A stretch of 64,000 nucleotides of DNA from Saccharicrinis fermentans DSM 9555 = JCM 21142 (lineage in GTDB: Bacteria > Bacteroidota > Bacteroidia > Bacteroidales > Marinilabiliaceae), in NCBI RefSeq assembly GCF_000517085.1, contig NZ_KI912107.1, positions 3,345,980 to 3,409,979 of the forward strand, given 5' to 3'. This document shows positions 16,813 through 25,428 of this stretch, piece by piece. A program made the translations under genes and the position numbers. Position 1 is the stretch's first letter, and each line of letters opens with the position of its first letter. The notes beneath the pieces are model-generated. The model saw only the letters and a list, made by a program, of their open reading frames with translations. It made no database searches and was not told where the DNA came from.

Positions 16813-18801
16813 TTATACAGGATGCGTAAAAGAAAATTGAGAACCGACACCAAGTTCACTTTTTAAGCGAATACGCCCTCCCAGCAGTTCCACCATATTT
16901 TTCGCAATGGACAATCCCAAACCGGTGCCTCCCATATCTGCATAATACTGGTCATTATCCTTAAAGAAACGCTCAAACACCATTTCCACGGTCTCCTTTG
17001 AAATTCCTTTACCCGTATCACACACAAAAAACTCATACCAGTCAGCATTTTTCACAACCGAAAAACGAATTTCACCTTCCGTGGTAAACTTAATGGCATT
17101 CTCAATTAAATTACCCAACACCTGCATCAAGCGTGCAGGATCTGTTTGTATGCTTTCTCCCACACCTTCACCAATCTCAAAACATATATTCACCTGACCT
17201 TTTCTCAGCTGCTTCGTCTTCAACGAGAAGTTATGATAAATATTTTCAAATAAATTTTTAATATGCACTGTTTCTTTCTTGATAGAAATCTCACCCACTT
17301 CAATCTTAGAAATATCAACAATATCAGAAATGATACGAAGTAGCTGCGTAGAGTTCTCGTCTATTATCTTAGCATATCTTTCTTTTTCATCCACCGAAAT
17401 ATCCTGTTCCTTCAGCAATTCTGAAAAACCAATAATACCATTCATTGGGGTTCTAATTTCATGCGACATATTGGAAATAAAAGCAGACTTTAAGCGGTCA
17501 CTTTCTTCTGCTTTCCGTTTAGCATTTTCCAATTCCTGATTAATTTGTTCAATAATAATATTACGCTCGCTTAAAGTAGCATTATTCACTTTGAGTATAC
17601 GTTGATTCTGTTCCAACTCCCGCGTCGCCATTTCAAGGTTAGCATGCATCGCCTCCCTGTCACTTATCTCCATTCTCAACTGTTGATTCGAAATTCGAAT
17701 AGCACGCGTTTGGTTAACCACCTCTCGTTTAAGCCTCCTATTAAAAATCGTCACAATCAACAAAAAACCCAAAGCCAAAACCATCAGGATCGTAAATGTT
17801 AAGATCATCCGTGTTTGGTTTACCACTCGCCGTTCCACATAATCTGAATACATAAAACCGTCGAGACTAAAATCCTCATCCAACAAACCCAGACTAACGT
17901 ACACTTCACCAATATGCTGCCATCGCTCTTTATGCATATATCCAATTTCAACAAATTGAGGCTGGATCAACTCCTCCATTTTTCGGGCTTCATACATCAA
18001 ATCTTCGGGAGTGTGCTCCTTATTATACTTCGCAATAATAATATCAATCAACTCACGTTTATGCCTCATTGCATACTTCCATCCTTTTACACTGGCCCTG
18101 ACAAATGCATCGGTTTTATCCGGGTTTTGCTCAATAAAATGTTCTGTTGTAAAAATACAATCACCATAAAAATCCACCCCATAATTTATGGGAGAAATTA
18201 ATTTAGGATGATAGCCCATTTGCGTTAACAAGTATGGCATATCAATCGAATAACCATCAATAATCTGATGCGCCCCACTTATCAACCCCTCCAGTCTATT
18301 ATCTGACTCAGATAACACAACCTTATCCAATAAATTCTCTTTTACAATAATCCCTCCTGTAGCCGGCAACTCTGGTATTGAAAAAAGCGCTGTCTTTCCT
18401 GAGAAATCTTCTATATTATTAATATTATCCTTTGCCAGGGTAATAAACACTTCGGGTGAGTGCTGAAATATGGAAGCCAATACCACCAAAGGCTTTCCTT
18501 GATTTCTTGAGATCAACAAAGATGTACTCTCCACACCAAAATCAGCCTGTCCGTCCAAAACAATTTGTGCAAAATTAATATTATCCGAGGCCTCCTTTAA
18601 TTGCACCACCAATCCTTCGTCTCTATAATACCCTTGTTCAATGGCAGCATAAAAACCAGCAAACTGAAACTGATGCTTCCACCTCAACTGCAATCTAAGG
18701 GTATCCTTTGCTATCTGAGTACTGGAGTGAGATGCACTACAAGGCAACAAGCCCAACGCAAAAATCACTAACTGTACGGCTCTTTTTATCCGACCTGTCA
18801 T
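16813..18801 (-). CDS. Sensor histidine kinase with NMT1/THI5-like periplasmic binding domain
   Basis: Membrane sensor kinase of 662 residues. After a signal sequence (~1-24) comes an NMT1/THI5-like substrate-binding domain (~35-270) beginning LRLQLRWKHQFQFAGFYAA and containing GQADFGVES. A membrane helix follows at about 331-353, a coiled coil to ~435, then HisKA with phospho-His in [12 protein letters not shown] (about His-447). The HATPase domain has NLIENAIKF, CDTGKGIS and GGTGLGLS. The ATG at 18801 is preferred; the frame extends to 18882 but the extra residues do not resemble a signal peptide. NMT1-type proteins bind pyrimidine thiamine precursors or similar small molecules; the ligand here is unknown. 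No receiver domain and no adjacent response regulator. Confidence 0.88.
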   Translation of the reverse strand: MTGRIKRAVQLVIFALGLLPCSASHSSTQIAKDTLRLQLRWKHQFQFAGFYAAIEQGYYRDEGLVVQLKEASDNINFAQIVLDGQADFGVESTSLLISRNQGKPLVVLASIFQHSPEVFITLAKDNINNIEDFSGKTALFSIPELPATGGIIVKENLLDKVVLSESDNRLEGLISGAHQIIDGYSIDMPYLLTQMGYHPKLISPINYGVDFYGDCIFTTEHFIEQNPDKTDAFVRASVKGWKYAMRHKRELIDIIIAKYNKEHTPEDLMYEARKMEELIQPQFVEIGYMHKERWQHIGEVYVSLGLLDEDFSLDGFMYSDYVERRVVNQTRMILTFTILMVLALGFLLIVTIFNRRLKREVVNQTRAIRISNQQLRMEISDREAMHANLEMATRELEQNQRILKVNNATLSERNIIIEQINQELENAKRKAEESDRLKSAFISNMSHEIRTPMNGIIGFSELLKEQDISVDEKERYAKIIDENSTQLLRIISDIVDISKIEVGEISIKKETVHIKNLFENIYHNFSLKTKQLRKGQVNICFEIGEGVGESIQTDPARLMQVLGNLIENAIKFTTEGEIRFSVVKNADWYEFFVCDTGKGISKETVEMVFERFFKDNDQYYADMGGTGLGLSIAKNMVELLGGRIRLKSELGVGSQFSFTHPV

Positions 18802-19041
18802 ATAAAAAAATAAGTTCAAAAAATAAATCCGACTACCTATGAGCTCACCTCCTAACCAAAGCATACACTTTGGCGCATCCATCTTAAAATTTACACAAAC
18901 GCCAATGGTATTTGCACCTGCTCGTGCTCTAGGTGATCTAATCTCTTTGAGCTACATCTAACACCCCCTCGATAAAAGCACCACAAGCTTTAGATTATTG
19001 ATGAATAGCTCACGCGTGATTTAACAACTTACAATTTTAAT

Positions 19042-19069
19042 AAAAAAACGCAGCATAACGATGACTGCG
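19042..19069 (-). terminator. Terminator of the hutI-ftcD operon
   Basis: On the minus strand the arms CGCAG and CTGCG are extended by CAT / ATG across a single bulged T, with loop CGTT. A run of seven T follows. It lies 27 bases after the ftcD stop codon. Confidence 0.8.
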
Positions 19070-19095
19070 CTCGAATCTATATCAGGGATACTATG

Positions 19096-20805
19096 CTATT
19101 GGTCAATTTTATGATCAACCCATTTCAAAATCTCCACTTCTTTTTCTTTCGCCTTGTCCACAACCACCTGTCCCATCTTCAAAACATCCTCCACAAAAAC
19201 CTTATCCTGCAAGCCCTTAGCATTTATTCTCACATTAAGCCATGCCCCTAAAACTCCACTGCGTGCACACAAGGCGCCAACTCCTGCATCAGAAACAGAG
19301 TTTGAATTACCAACTTTGGCCATCTCCAACATTACGTCCATCGAATCATAGCACAATTGCATCGTTTTAAAAGGGACTTCTATCGCATATTTGGTGGCGC
19401 TCTCAATCGCCTTTTGCCGCATCCTTTTTTCCTCATCCGACATCTTTGGCATTTGAAGGGCATCCATAATTTTATTAAAAGCATGAGTATCTTCATCCAC
19501 CATCTTTAATAACTCATCATGAAAATACTTTCCTTTCTCTGCCCAATCTGAAAATTCCTGAACACGGCTATCCCATCCTCTTTTATGCGAAGAGAGATTA
19601 GCAACCATGGTTCCTAGCGCACTTCCCAATGCACCCAGATATGCAGATACAGATCCTCCTCCCGGCGCAGGTGACTCACTTGCCGTCTCATGCACAAAAT
19701 CGGCCATACTTTTATCCACCAAGCTATTTTGTTTTGTCTCGTTTTGGAGAATATATTCTATAATCTTTTTATCCGGCTCAAAAGGATATAATTCATCCAG
19801 GCCTAATGACTTCACTGCAATTTTAATAATTTCCTCATCAGCAATACCTATTGATCGATTTTGTTTTCGCAAAAAATACTTACCAGCATCCAGGATCGCC
19901 TTCAGCGGCACCACCCCCACTAATTCAGAACCAGTCACGCGCAATCCCCTGGCACTTGCTCTTTGACAAGCTACATCAAAAGCTTTATGCATACTTGTAA
20001 TTGAAATGTCAGTAAGGTTTAATGAAATTTGGGCGATTCCATACTCTTCAATATACCAACCAATTCCTTTTACGCATTTTAACAGTCCTGGTTCATTCAC
20101 CGGATCCCCTTTTTCATCTCTAATGATCTTTCCATTTAAACTTCCTCCTTCACGTTTCACCCGCCCCCGCTCTCTCATGTCAAAAGCAACGGCATTGGCT
20201 CTTCGCGTACTCGTCGTATTCAAATTAATATTATAGGCTATCAAAAAATTTCTGGCGCCAACAGCAGTAGCACCCGACTTCTGTGTTTCTTCATCCCAAT
20301 GACAAGAACCAAAATCAGGTTTCCAATCCAAGCTTTCAATCCGCTTACCTAAAGCCTCATACTCCCCCTTCCTACATTCCGCCAAATTCCTTCGTTCCTT
20401 CGTTTGCGCTGCATACTCATAACAGTAAATAGGTATATTTAACTCATCCGCTAATCGCTTGGCCAACCTGCGAGCATACACCACCACTTCATCCATAGTT
20501 ATATTAGATACCGGAACCAGTGGACAAACATCCGTTGCCCCAAAACGCGGATGCGCTCCTTTATGCTTACGCATATCAATAAGTTCTTTGGCCTTTTTCA
20601 CCGCCCGAAATGCAGCTTCCAAAACTTCATCAGGCGTTCCTACCATTGTAACAACAGTACGATTGGTCGCCTTACCAGGATCTACATCTATTAAACGAAC
20701 ACCTTCTACTTTCTTTACCTCATCTGCAATTTGATGAATCACATTCATATCGCGTCCTTCACTAAAGTTAGGAACACACTCTATCAACTGCTGCATATGC
20801 TTCAT
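19096..20805 (-). CDS. ftcD: Glutamate formimidoyltransferase fused to formimino-THF cyclodeaminase
   Basis: Last step of histidine breakdown: transfers the formimino group from N-formimino-glutamate to tetrahydrofolate, then releases ammonia to give methenyl-THF. The 569-residue protein is the full two-domain fusion. The formiminotransferase covers about residues 1-330 (CVPNFSEGR at the start, HKGAHPRFGATDVCPL, and RVTGSELVGVVPL). The cyclodeaminase spans about 365-565 and begins with the glycine-rich SPAPGGGSVSAY. It starts with ATG at 20805, 11 bp after hutI, and is clearly in one operon with it. Histidase and urocanase genes are not in the window. Confidence 0.95.
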   Translation of the reverse strand: MKHMQQLIECVPNFSEGRDMNVIHQIADEVKKVEGVRLIDVDPGKATNRTVVTMVGTPDEVLEAAFRAVKKAKELIDMRKHKGAHPRFGATDVCPLVPVSNITMDEVVVYARRLAKRLADELNIPIYCYEYAAQTKERRNLAECRKGEYEALGKRIESLDWKPDFGSCHWDEETQKSGATAVGARNFLIAYNINLNTTSTRRANAVAFDMRERGRVKREGGSLNGKIIRDEKGDPVNEPGLLKCVKGIGWYIEEYGIAQISLNLTDISITSMHKAFDVACQRASARGLRVTGSELVGVVPLKAILDAGKYFLRKQNRSIGIADEEIIKIAVKSLGLDELYPFEPDKKIIEYILQNETKQNSLVDKSMADFVHETASESPAPGGGSVSAYLGALGSALGTMVANLSSHKRGWDSRVQEFSDWAEKGKYFHDELLKMVDEDTHAFNKIMDALQMPKMSDEEKRMRQKAIESATKYAIEVPFKTMQLCYDSMDVMLEMAKVGNSNSVSDAGVGALCARSGVLGAWLNVRINAKGLQDKVFVEDVLKMGQVVVDKAKEKEVEILKWVDHKIDQ

Positions 20806-20816
20806 ATTTAAGGGAT

Positions 20817-22058
20817 TTAAACTACATTTCCATTAATAATAACAGTATCTACCTTATTTTCTCCATAGCTATAGGGTATAAACTCCACATTGGGAATTTT
20901 CTTTGTCATAATCAAATTGGCCTTTTTACCAACTGTTATGGATCCTAGCTCACTTTCAACCCCCATGGCATAAGCCCCATTGATGGTAACTGCATTCATA
21001 ACTTCATCAGGCAACATTCTATACAAAATACTCCCCATTGATATAATAAACTGCATATTTCCGGACGGAGATGAACCCGGATTAAAGTCACTGGCCAAAG
21101 CGATCGGCAAACCAGCGGCAATCATTTTACGCACTGGTGCATACTTCATATTTAAAAAGAAAGCCGCCCCCGACAAAACAGTAGGCATTGTTTCTGAATT
21201 CAACAAAGACCTAATCTCCTCATCACCCACAAACTCCAGGTGATCAACGGATAAAGCATTATATTTCACACCCACTTGCACCCCACCCGAATAATCCAGT
21301 TCATTGGCATGAATCTTGGGTTTCATACTATATTTAGCCCCCGCTTCCAATATCCGTTCGGTTTCTTCCACGGTAAAAAAACCTCTGTCGCAAAACACAT
21401 CAATATAATCCGCCAACTTTTCTTCAGCTACCTTCGGAATCATCTCTTCAATAATCATTTTCACATACTCCGCTCTATTTTCTTTATATTTATGCGGCAA
21501 GGCATGTGCGCCCAAAAAGGTAGATTTTATAGTAAGCTGACTACGCTCTTTCAACCTTTTTATCACCCTAAGCATTTTAAGTTCTGATTCTGTAGAAAGA
21601 CCATAACCACTCTTTATTTCAATGGCGCCGGTTCCCCACCGAACCACTTCTTTAAGTCTTCCTTCGGCCTCTTCTAAAAGTTGATCTTCGGATATATTTT
21701 TCATTGCAAGTGATGAGTTCAATATACCTCCTCCACGCCTGGCAATTTCCTCATAAGAGAACCCACGGATTTTATCTATAAATTCTAATTCTCTTGTATT
21801 AGGAAATACTAAATGAGTATGTGAATCACACCAGGCTGGCAATATAATTTTACCTTCCGCATCCACCACTTCTGCATCATCATACGATGGCAGCACTCCC
21901 ATACTACCAAAATCCTTTATTTTTCCGTCTTCAATAAGCAAATATGCATCTTTCATACGCTCCCAAACAGCCATATCTTTTCCCGCTCGAAACTTCAATG
22001 TTGATTCCATGACAATTCCGCAAAGTTCCTGAATATTCTTAATTAAAATTTTTTGCAT
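20817..22058 (-). CDS. hutI: Imidazolonepropionase
   Basis: Third enzyme of histidine degradation, opening the imidazolone ring to give N-formimino-glutamate. It has 413 residues from the ATG at 22058; upstream in-frame codons to 22121 are less likely because homologs begin near MQKILIKN. Metal-dependent amidohydrolase motifs are CDSHTHLVFPNTREL (His pair), KSGYGLS, TFLGAHALP, KIHANEL and ALASDFNPGSSP (the metal Asp). The product is the substrate of the ftcD protein encoded 11 bp downstream. Confidence 0.95.
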   Translation of the reverse strand: MQKILIKNIQELCGIVMESTLKFRAGKDMAVWERMKDAYLLIEDGKIKDFGSMGVLPSYDDAEVVDAEGKIILPAWCDSHTHLVFPNTRELEFIDKIRGFSYEEIARRGGGILNSSLAMKNISEDQLLEEAEGRLKEVVRWGTGAIEIKSGYGLSTESELKMLRVIKRLKERSQLTIKSTFLGAHALPHKYKENRAEYVKMIIEEMIPKVAEEKLADYIDVFCDRGFFTVEETERILEAGAKYSMKPKIHANELDYSGGVQVGVKYNALSVDHLEFVGDEEIRSLLNSETMPTVLSGAAFFLNMKYAPVRKMIAAGLPIALASDFNPGSSPSGNMQFIISMGSILYRMLPDEVMNAVTINGAYAMGVESELGSITVGKKANLIMTKKIPNVEFIPYSYGENKVDTVIINGNVV

Positions 22059-22407
22059 GTCTTTACTTTTTACAAAACATTGATAAACGGTAATGCTTCT
22101 AATAACCCTTCTATTTAACACGATTACTTACACTACCCTGCCAAATACAAAGGGATATATTTCAATGGGTATTCATTATTTCATAAAATTAAGAGTAGAT
22201 CAGGTCATTCTCAATGACAACAGTCATCAAACACCACCAAGCATTAAATAAACGAAGCGAAAAAATCAGGCATAACAAATATATACACTTCATTATATAC
22301 ACATTACAACAACACACACTTCAGTTAATTGTTAAAAAATGATAAAAAAGTAATTCCGCGCAAAATAAGTATTGACATCTGACACATATGGTTGTAATTT
22401 GTTACTA
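22059..22407. other. Gap upstream of hutI
   Basis: No credible ORF. A minus-strand TATATTTG (-7-like, complement of 22276-22283) could start the hut transcript with a leader of about 210 bases. A sigma-70-like TTGACA (22372-22377), 17 bases, TAATTT (22395-22400) points the other way into the candidate RNA that follows. Confidence 0.4.
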
Positions 22408-22527
22408 ATAAAAATGCTCTCCTGGTCCCCAATAATAGGAACATTCGAAATGTGTGTGAGGTTTAGGTTAGTTTTTTAGAATGTTTCCGTATGCCTGTCT
22501 GTTCTAAGACAGGCTTTCTTTTTTTTA
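22408..22527 (+). ncRNA. Candidate structured small RNA
   Basis: A promoter-like TTGACA-N17-TAATTT ends at 22400, and a strong terminator ends at 22527, with no ORF between. The interior can fold: ACATT-CGA-AATGT is a local hairpin (22441-22453). GGAACATTC (22438-22446) can instead pair with GAATGTTTCC (22479-22488) over one bulge. The downstream phosphatase gene has its own -7 box after the terminator, which argues for an independent RNA over a leader. I do not recognise it as 6S, SRP, tmRNA or a known riboswitch. Promoter and ends are inferred. Confidence 0.45.
22493..22527 (+). terminator. Strong terminator of the candidate RNA
   Basis: Eight-base perfect stem GCCTGTCT / AGACAGGC with a six-base loop, followed by TTTCTTTTTTTTA. 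There is no protein gene upstream on this strand within 5 kb, so it must end a non-coding or leader transcript. Confidence 0.9.
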
Positions 22528-22534
22528 TCAACGG

Positions 22535-22542
22535 TATTTTTG
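22535..22542 (+). promoter_or_regulatory. -7 box for the phosphatase/kinase pair
   Basis: TATTTTTG fits TAnnTTTG, 19 bases before the ATG at 22561 and just after the terminator T run. No distinct -33 element, because that position is in the hairpin. Confidence 0.5.
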
Positions 22543-22560
22543 TATTTTCCTCCAAAAATT

Positions 22561-23058
22561 ATGAGCATGATAAAAAAGAAAATATTATTTGTTTGCCTTG
22601 GCAATATTTGCCGATCACCAAGTGCCGAGGCAGTTATGAAGGCAAAACTCGAAAAACATCAACTTAATGACAAATATCTGATTGACTCTGCAGGCATTAC
22701 CGGATTCCACGAAGGGTCTCCAGCGGATCATCGCATGCAACAACATGCTTTCCAGAGAGGCTACCTATTAACCAGCCTCAGTCGACCAATACAGATACCT
22801 ACAGATTTCTACAAATACGACCATATCATTGCCATGGACAAAGAAAACATGAGCGATCTAACGGCACTAGCACCTGACAACTTCAACAGCGAAAAACTTA
22901 GCAAGATGACTGATTATTGTACTCACTTCACACACGATTCTGTGCCAGATCCCTATTATGGGGGTGCAGCTGGCTTTGAATTGGTCTTGGATTTATTGGA
23001 AGATGCGTGTGAAGGACTCATTAAAAAGCTAGAAAGTGAATGGATCTGTTTTAGATAA
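22561..23058 (+). CDS. Low-molecular-weight protein tyrosine phosphatase family
   Basis: Cysteine-based phosphatase of 165 residues. The P-loop C-x5-R is complete (VCLGNICRSP, Cys-12 to Arg-18) and the general-acid Asp lies in VPDPYYGG near residue 130. The ATG at 22561 is used; an in-frame TTG at 22540 and an ATG at 22567 are alternatives. Its 3' end overlaps the fructosamine-kinase gene by 23 bp. LMW phosphatases adjacent to this kinase are known to remove phosphate from ribulosamine-5-phosphates on protein, so a deglycation role is more likely here than tyrosine-kinase signalling; no exopolysaccharide cluster or tyrosine kinase is nearby. Confidence 0.88.
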   Translation: MSMIKKKILFVCLGNICRSPSAEAVMKAKLEKHQLNDKYLIDSAGITGFHEGSPADHRMQQHAFQRGYLLTSLSRPIQIPTDFYKYDHIIAMDKENMSDLTALAPDNFNSEKLSKMTDYCTHFTHDSVPDPYYGGAAGFELVLDLLEDACEGLIKKLESEWICFR

Positions 23059-23884
23059 AGTAAAAGCAATCATCAATGAAGACATTGTCAACCACTCAGC
23101 ACAAGCTGGAGGTTGCATTGCCAATTCTCTGCGCATTAAAACAGCCTCTGGCAACATCTACTTTCTAAAACAGGGATTCTCAAGCAATATGTTTATATGC
23201 GAGGCCAATGGTCTGCGTGAAATAAGTCGTTCCGCAACCATCAAAACCCCCAAAGTAATAGCTGTTAACCAAGACTTTATATTGTTAGAAAACATTGAAC
23301 ATGGCCTCAAGACTCAGGAGGCTATGTTTTCCTTTGGTTGCACCTATGCCCAAATGCACCAGTACACAGGAAAACATGTTGGCTTTTATGAAAATAATTT
23401 TATAGGCTCCACCCCTCAATTAAACACAGTGGAAGATAATTGGTTAGACTTTTTTCATAAAAACCGTTTACTATATCAATATAAATTAGCGGAAGCAAAT
23501 GGATATGCCGACACAGAACTAAGAAACAAATTCATAAAAATAGAAAAGCAGTTGCCCCAAATACTGTCCGGCTCCGAGGAAGAACCCTCTCTTTTACATG
23601 GAGATCTATGGAGTGGCAATTACCTGATTGACCATACAGGCAAGGCCGTTCTCATTGACCCTGCCGTCTACTATGGACACAGAGAGGCCGACTTGGCAAT
23701 GACCCAACTATTTGGAGGTTTCTCACAAGATTTTTACCAAGGCTATGAGCAAACTTTTCCATTAAAAGAAGGCTATATATATCGCAAAAACATTTATCTA
23801 TTGTATCACTTACTAAATCACCTCAACCTATTTGGCACCAGCTACTATCGTCAATGTCTCCAACTCATGGATTTTTACCTCTAA
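23036..23884 (+). CDS. Fructosamine-3-kinase family protein
   Basis: Kinase that phosphorylates sugar adducts (fructosamines, ribulosamines or erythrulosamines) on protein amines so that they fall off. The 282-residue protein has a substrate/ATP loop GGCIANSLRI, the ATP-binding Lys in YFLKQGF (~45), the catalytic HGDLWSGN near residue 190 and the metal-binding LIDPAVYYGHREADL. The start is a GTG at 23036 inside the phosphatase gene; no ATG gives a complete N-terminus, so translational coupling is likely. The 3' end is convergent with the cytidylate-kinase-like gene without an obvious terminator. Confidence 0.88.
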   Translation: MNGSVLDKVKAIINEDIVNHSAQAGGCIANSLRIKTASGNIYFLKQGFSSNMFICEANGLREISRSATIKTPKVIAVNQDFILLENIEHGLKTQEAMFSFGCTYAQMHQYTGKHVGFYENNFIGSTPQLNTVEDNWLDFFHKNRLLYQYKLAEANGYADTELRNKFIKIEKQLPQILSGSEEEPSLLHGDLWSGNYLIDHTGKAVLIDPAVYYGHREADLAMTQLFGGFSQDFYQGYEQTFPLKEGYIYRKNIYLLYHLLNHLNLFGTSYYRQCLQLMDFYL

Positions 23885-23930
23885 CAAAAAGTCTCCCTAG
23901 CTTAAAAAAAATACACACAGACAACAGCCC

Positions 23931-24629
23931 TTACACAAAACCTCTTGTTTCAGCAATAACTACCATCATTTCAACAATTTCATCATCACACATTTCCTTA
24001 CAATTAAAAAAAGCATCATAAAACTGAATATCAGGTACTCCCTTTTCAAAATAGGCTCTAAACGCAGCTCTTCTTCTATCCATCTCCTGACATTCACGTT
24101 TTGCTTCAGACAGAGTGATCCCTTCATTTTTACATACCTCTTCTGCTCTCCAATCCAAAGGAGCGATCAACTTCACATGAAAAGATTTCTTAAACTTTTT
24201 GGTAATAGCCTCTGCAGCCCTCCCTACAATAACTACATTACCCTCACTAGCAGCTGTGTGAATAAAGTTAGCAATGGTATTATTAATCTTGCTATCACTG
24301 GGATAATAGGCTTCAGAAAAGAACAAAGCTATATTCTCAAAAAAACTCCGGTTTTTATATTCAGCCAAATCTTTTACCAAGGAAGGGGTTAACTTTAATT
24401 CTCGGGCCGACTCTTCCAAAATCTCCTTACTGAGCCACCTCCATTTTACATCAGCACCTTCTCTCCGTAATCTATCTGAAAGAACATGAGAGAGGTGCTC
24501 TCCAATTCTTTTACCGGGACATCCATACTCACGAGAAATAGTAATTACAGGACCTTCGGAAACAGCAAATTGCGTTTGATCCATCTTACCAACCCGTTCG
24601 CGCATATACTTTAAAAAAACATTATCCAT
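23931..24629 (-). CDS. Cytidylate kinase-like family protein
   Basis: A 232-residue protein of the cytidylate-kinase-like (Cytidylate_kin2) family. The nucleotide loop is SREYGCPGKRIGEHL, a variant P-loop, and VVIVGRAAEAI and RRAAFRAYFEKG follow as in the family. The ATG at 24629 is used; the frame continues to a TTG at 24644. The family resembles CMP kinase but its members often lack proven NMP-kinase activity. It is distinct from the housekeeping cmk. The gene is alone on this strand and its upstream neighbour ends at a terminator. Confidence 0.75.
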   Translation of the reverse strand: MDNVFLKYMRERVGKMDQTQFAVSEGPVITISREYGCPGKRIGEHLSHVLSDRLRREGADVKWRWLSKEILEESARELKLTPSLVKDLAEYKNRSFFENIALFFSEAYYPSDSKINNTIANFIHTAASEGNVVIVGRAAEAITKKFKKSFHVKLIAPLDWRAEEVCKNEGITLSEAKRECQEMDRRRAAFRAYFEKGVPDIQFYDAFFNCKEMCDDEIVEMMVVIAETRGFV

Positions 24630-24716
24630 GGGCTTACAATTCAATAGGTTAATTTAGCAATAAGATAACCACAAAAAATCAACTGGACAACAAAGGAGGT
24701 GAGAATTTAACAAAAA

Positions 24717-24746
24717 AAAAGGATAGATGGAAACATCTATCCTTTT
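24717..24746 (-). terminator. Strong terminator with no assigned upstream gene
   Basis: Thirteen-base perfect stem AAAAGGATAGATG / CATCTATCCTTTT with loop GAAA. On the minus strand it is followed by a run of nine T, so it ends a transcript coming from higher coordinates. The only candidates are a weak 62-codon ORF (24841-25029) or a short RNA starting at a -7-like TACATTTG (complement of 24800-24807). Confidence 0.85.
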
Positions 24747-24840
24747 ACCCTTAAAATCAGCTTTGTTAAATCTAAATCTATGAAAAAAAATCTACATTAC
24801 AAATGTAAGTCAAAGTTTAATGAAAGAACCTCAAAATAAG

Positions 24841-25029
24841 TTAAAGCCTGTTAATTCCACTAAAGAGCACTAAAATTGCCTTTTTCAATGATATTTTCCC
24901 ATACTCATACTTTTTGACTCCTCCGATTCTTACAAAAGCATGAAGTTGATAAATTTCACCAAAATCAAATTCTTCACAAATACTACAAAACAATAGACCA
25001 TCCATACCAACGATACTGCACACAATCAA
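24841..25029 (-). CDS. Possible small hypothetical protein
   Basis: A 62-codon ORF on the minus strand, MIVCSIVGMDGL..., ending 95 bases before a strong minus-strand terminator. It has two Cys near the N-terminus (CSICEE context) and a basic-hydrophobic C-terminus. I do not recognise the sequence, no ribosome site or -7 box was seen, and it may be a chance ORF. It is listed because the terminator downstream needs a transcript and nothing else covers this 540-bp gap. Confidence 0.25.
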   Translation of the reverse strand: MIVCSIVGMDGLLFCSICEEFDFGEIYQLHAFVRIGGVKKYEYGKISLKKAILVLFSGINRL

Positions 25030-25135
25030 AGCAGAACAAGCCTACGTAAACCTTCATTACACTAGTAGTACGCAAAACACTTGCTTAGTAAGCTATATTT
25101 TAAACAAATGCACTAGCAAACCTTCCATTTTTTAC

Positions 25136-25143
25136 TACTTTTG
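25136..25143 (+). promoter_or_regulatory. -7 box for the small helix-turn/ribbon-helix-like protein
   Basis: TACTTTTG matches TAnnTTTG, 28 bases before the ATG at 25171. Confidence 0.5.
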
Positions 25144-25170
25144 CGCTCTAATTATATATATATTAAGCTA

Positions 25171-25428
25171 ATGGCTAAGAAAGGACGCAATAAAAACAAT
25201 CAACCGATTACAAAAGATCGCATAACAACACTTCGCAGAAAACACCGTACTTCATTCATGCTCAACGAAAAAGAAAAAGAAGCCATTGAGTCATATTGCA
25301 AAAAAAACAAGATTAACAACAAATCAAAGTTCATACGAGAAACATTAATGCGAACGGTGATACAACATTTTCTTGACGACTACCCTACCCTGTTTGACAA
25401 AAAAGACATGGATCAACTAAAAGTATAA
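25171..25428 (+). CDS. Small basic protein, ribbon-helix-helix-like
   Basis: An 85-residue protein starting MAKKGRNKNN; the frame extends upstream to 25141 but the ATG at 25171 follows the -7 box properly. The N-terminal ~30 residues are strongly basic. Residues ~33-65 (SFMLNEKEKEAIESYCKKN, then SKFIRETLMRTVIQHF) have the strand-helix-helix pattern of ribbon-helix-helix DNA-binding proteins: a short strand, then the SKFIRE helix start. No toxin gene is adjacent. It is convergent with the flavodoxin gene, and the two stop codons touch with no base between. Function unknown; DNA binding is inference. Confidence 0.65.
   Translation: MAKKGRNKNNQPITKDRITTLRRKHRTSFMLNEKEKEAIESYCKKNKINNKSKFIRETLMRTVIQHFLDDYPTLFDKKDMDQLKV

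Noticed and set aside
22561-23058. Wzb-type capsule phosphatase
   Set aside because: No tyrosine kinase, Wza or polysaccharide gene nearby; overlap with fructosamine kinase favours deglycation.
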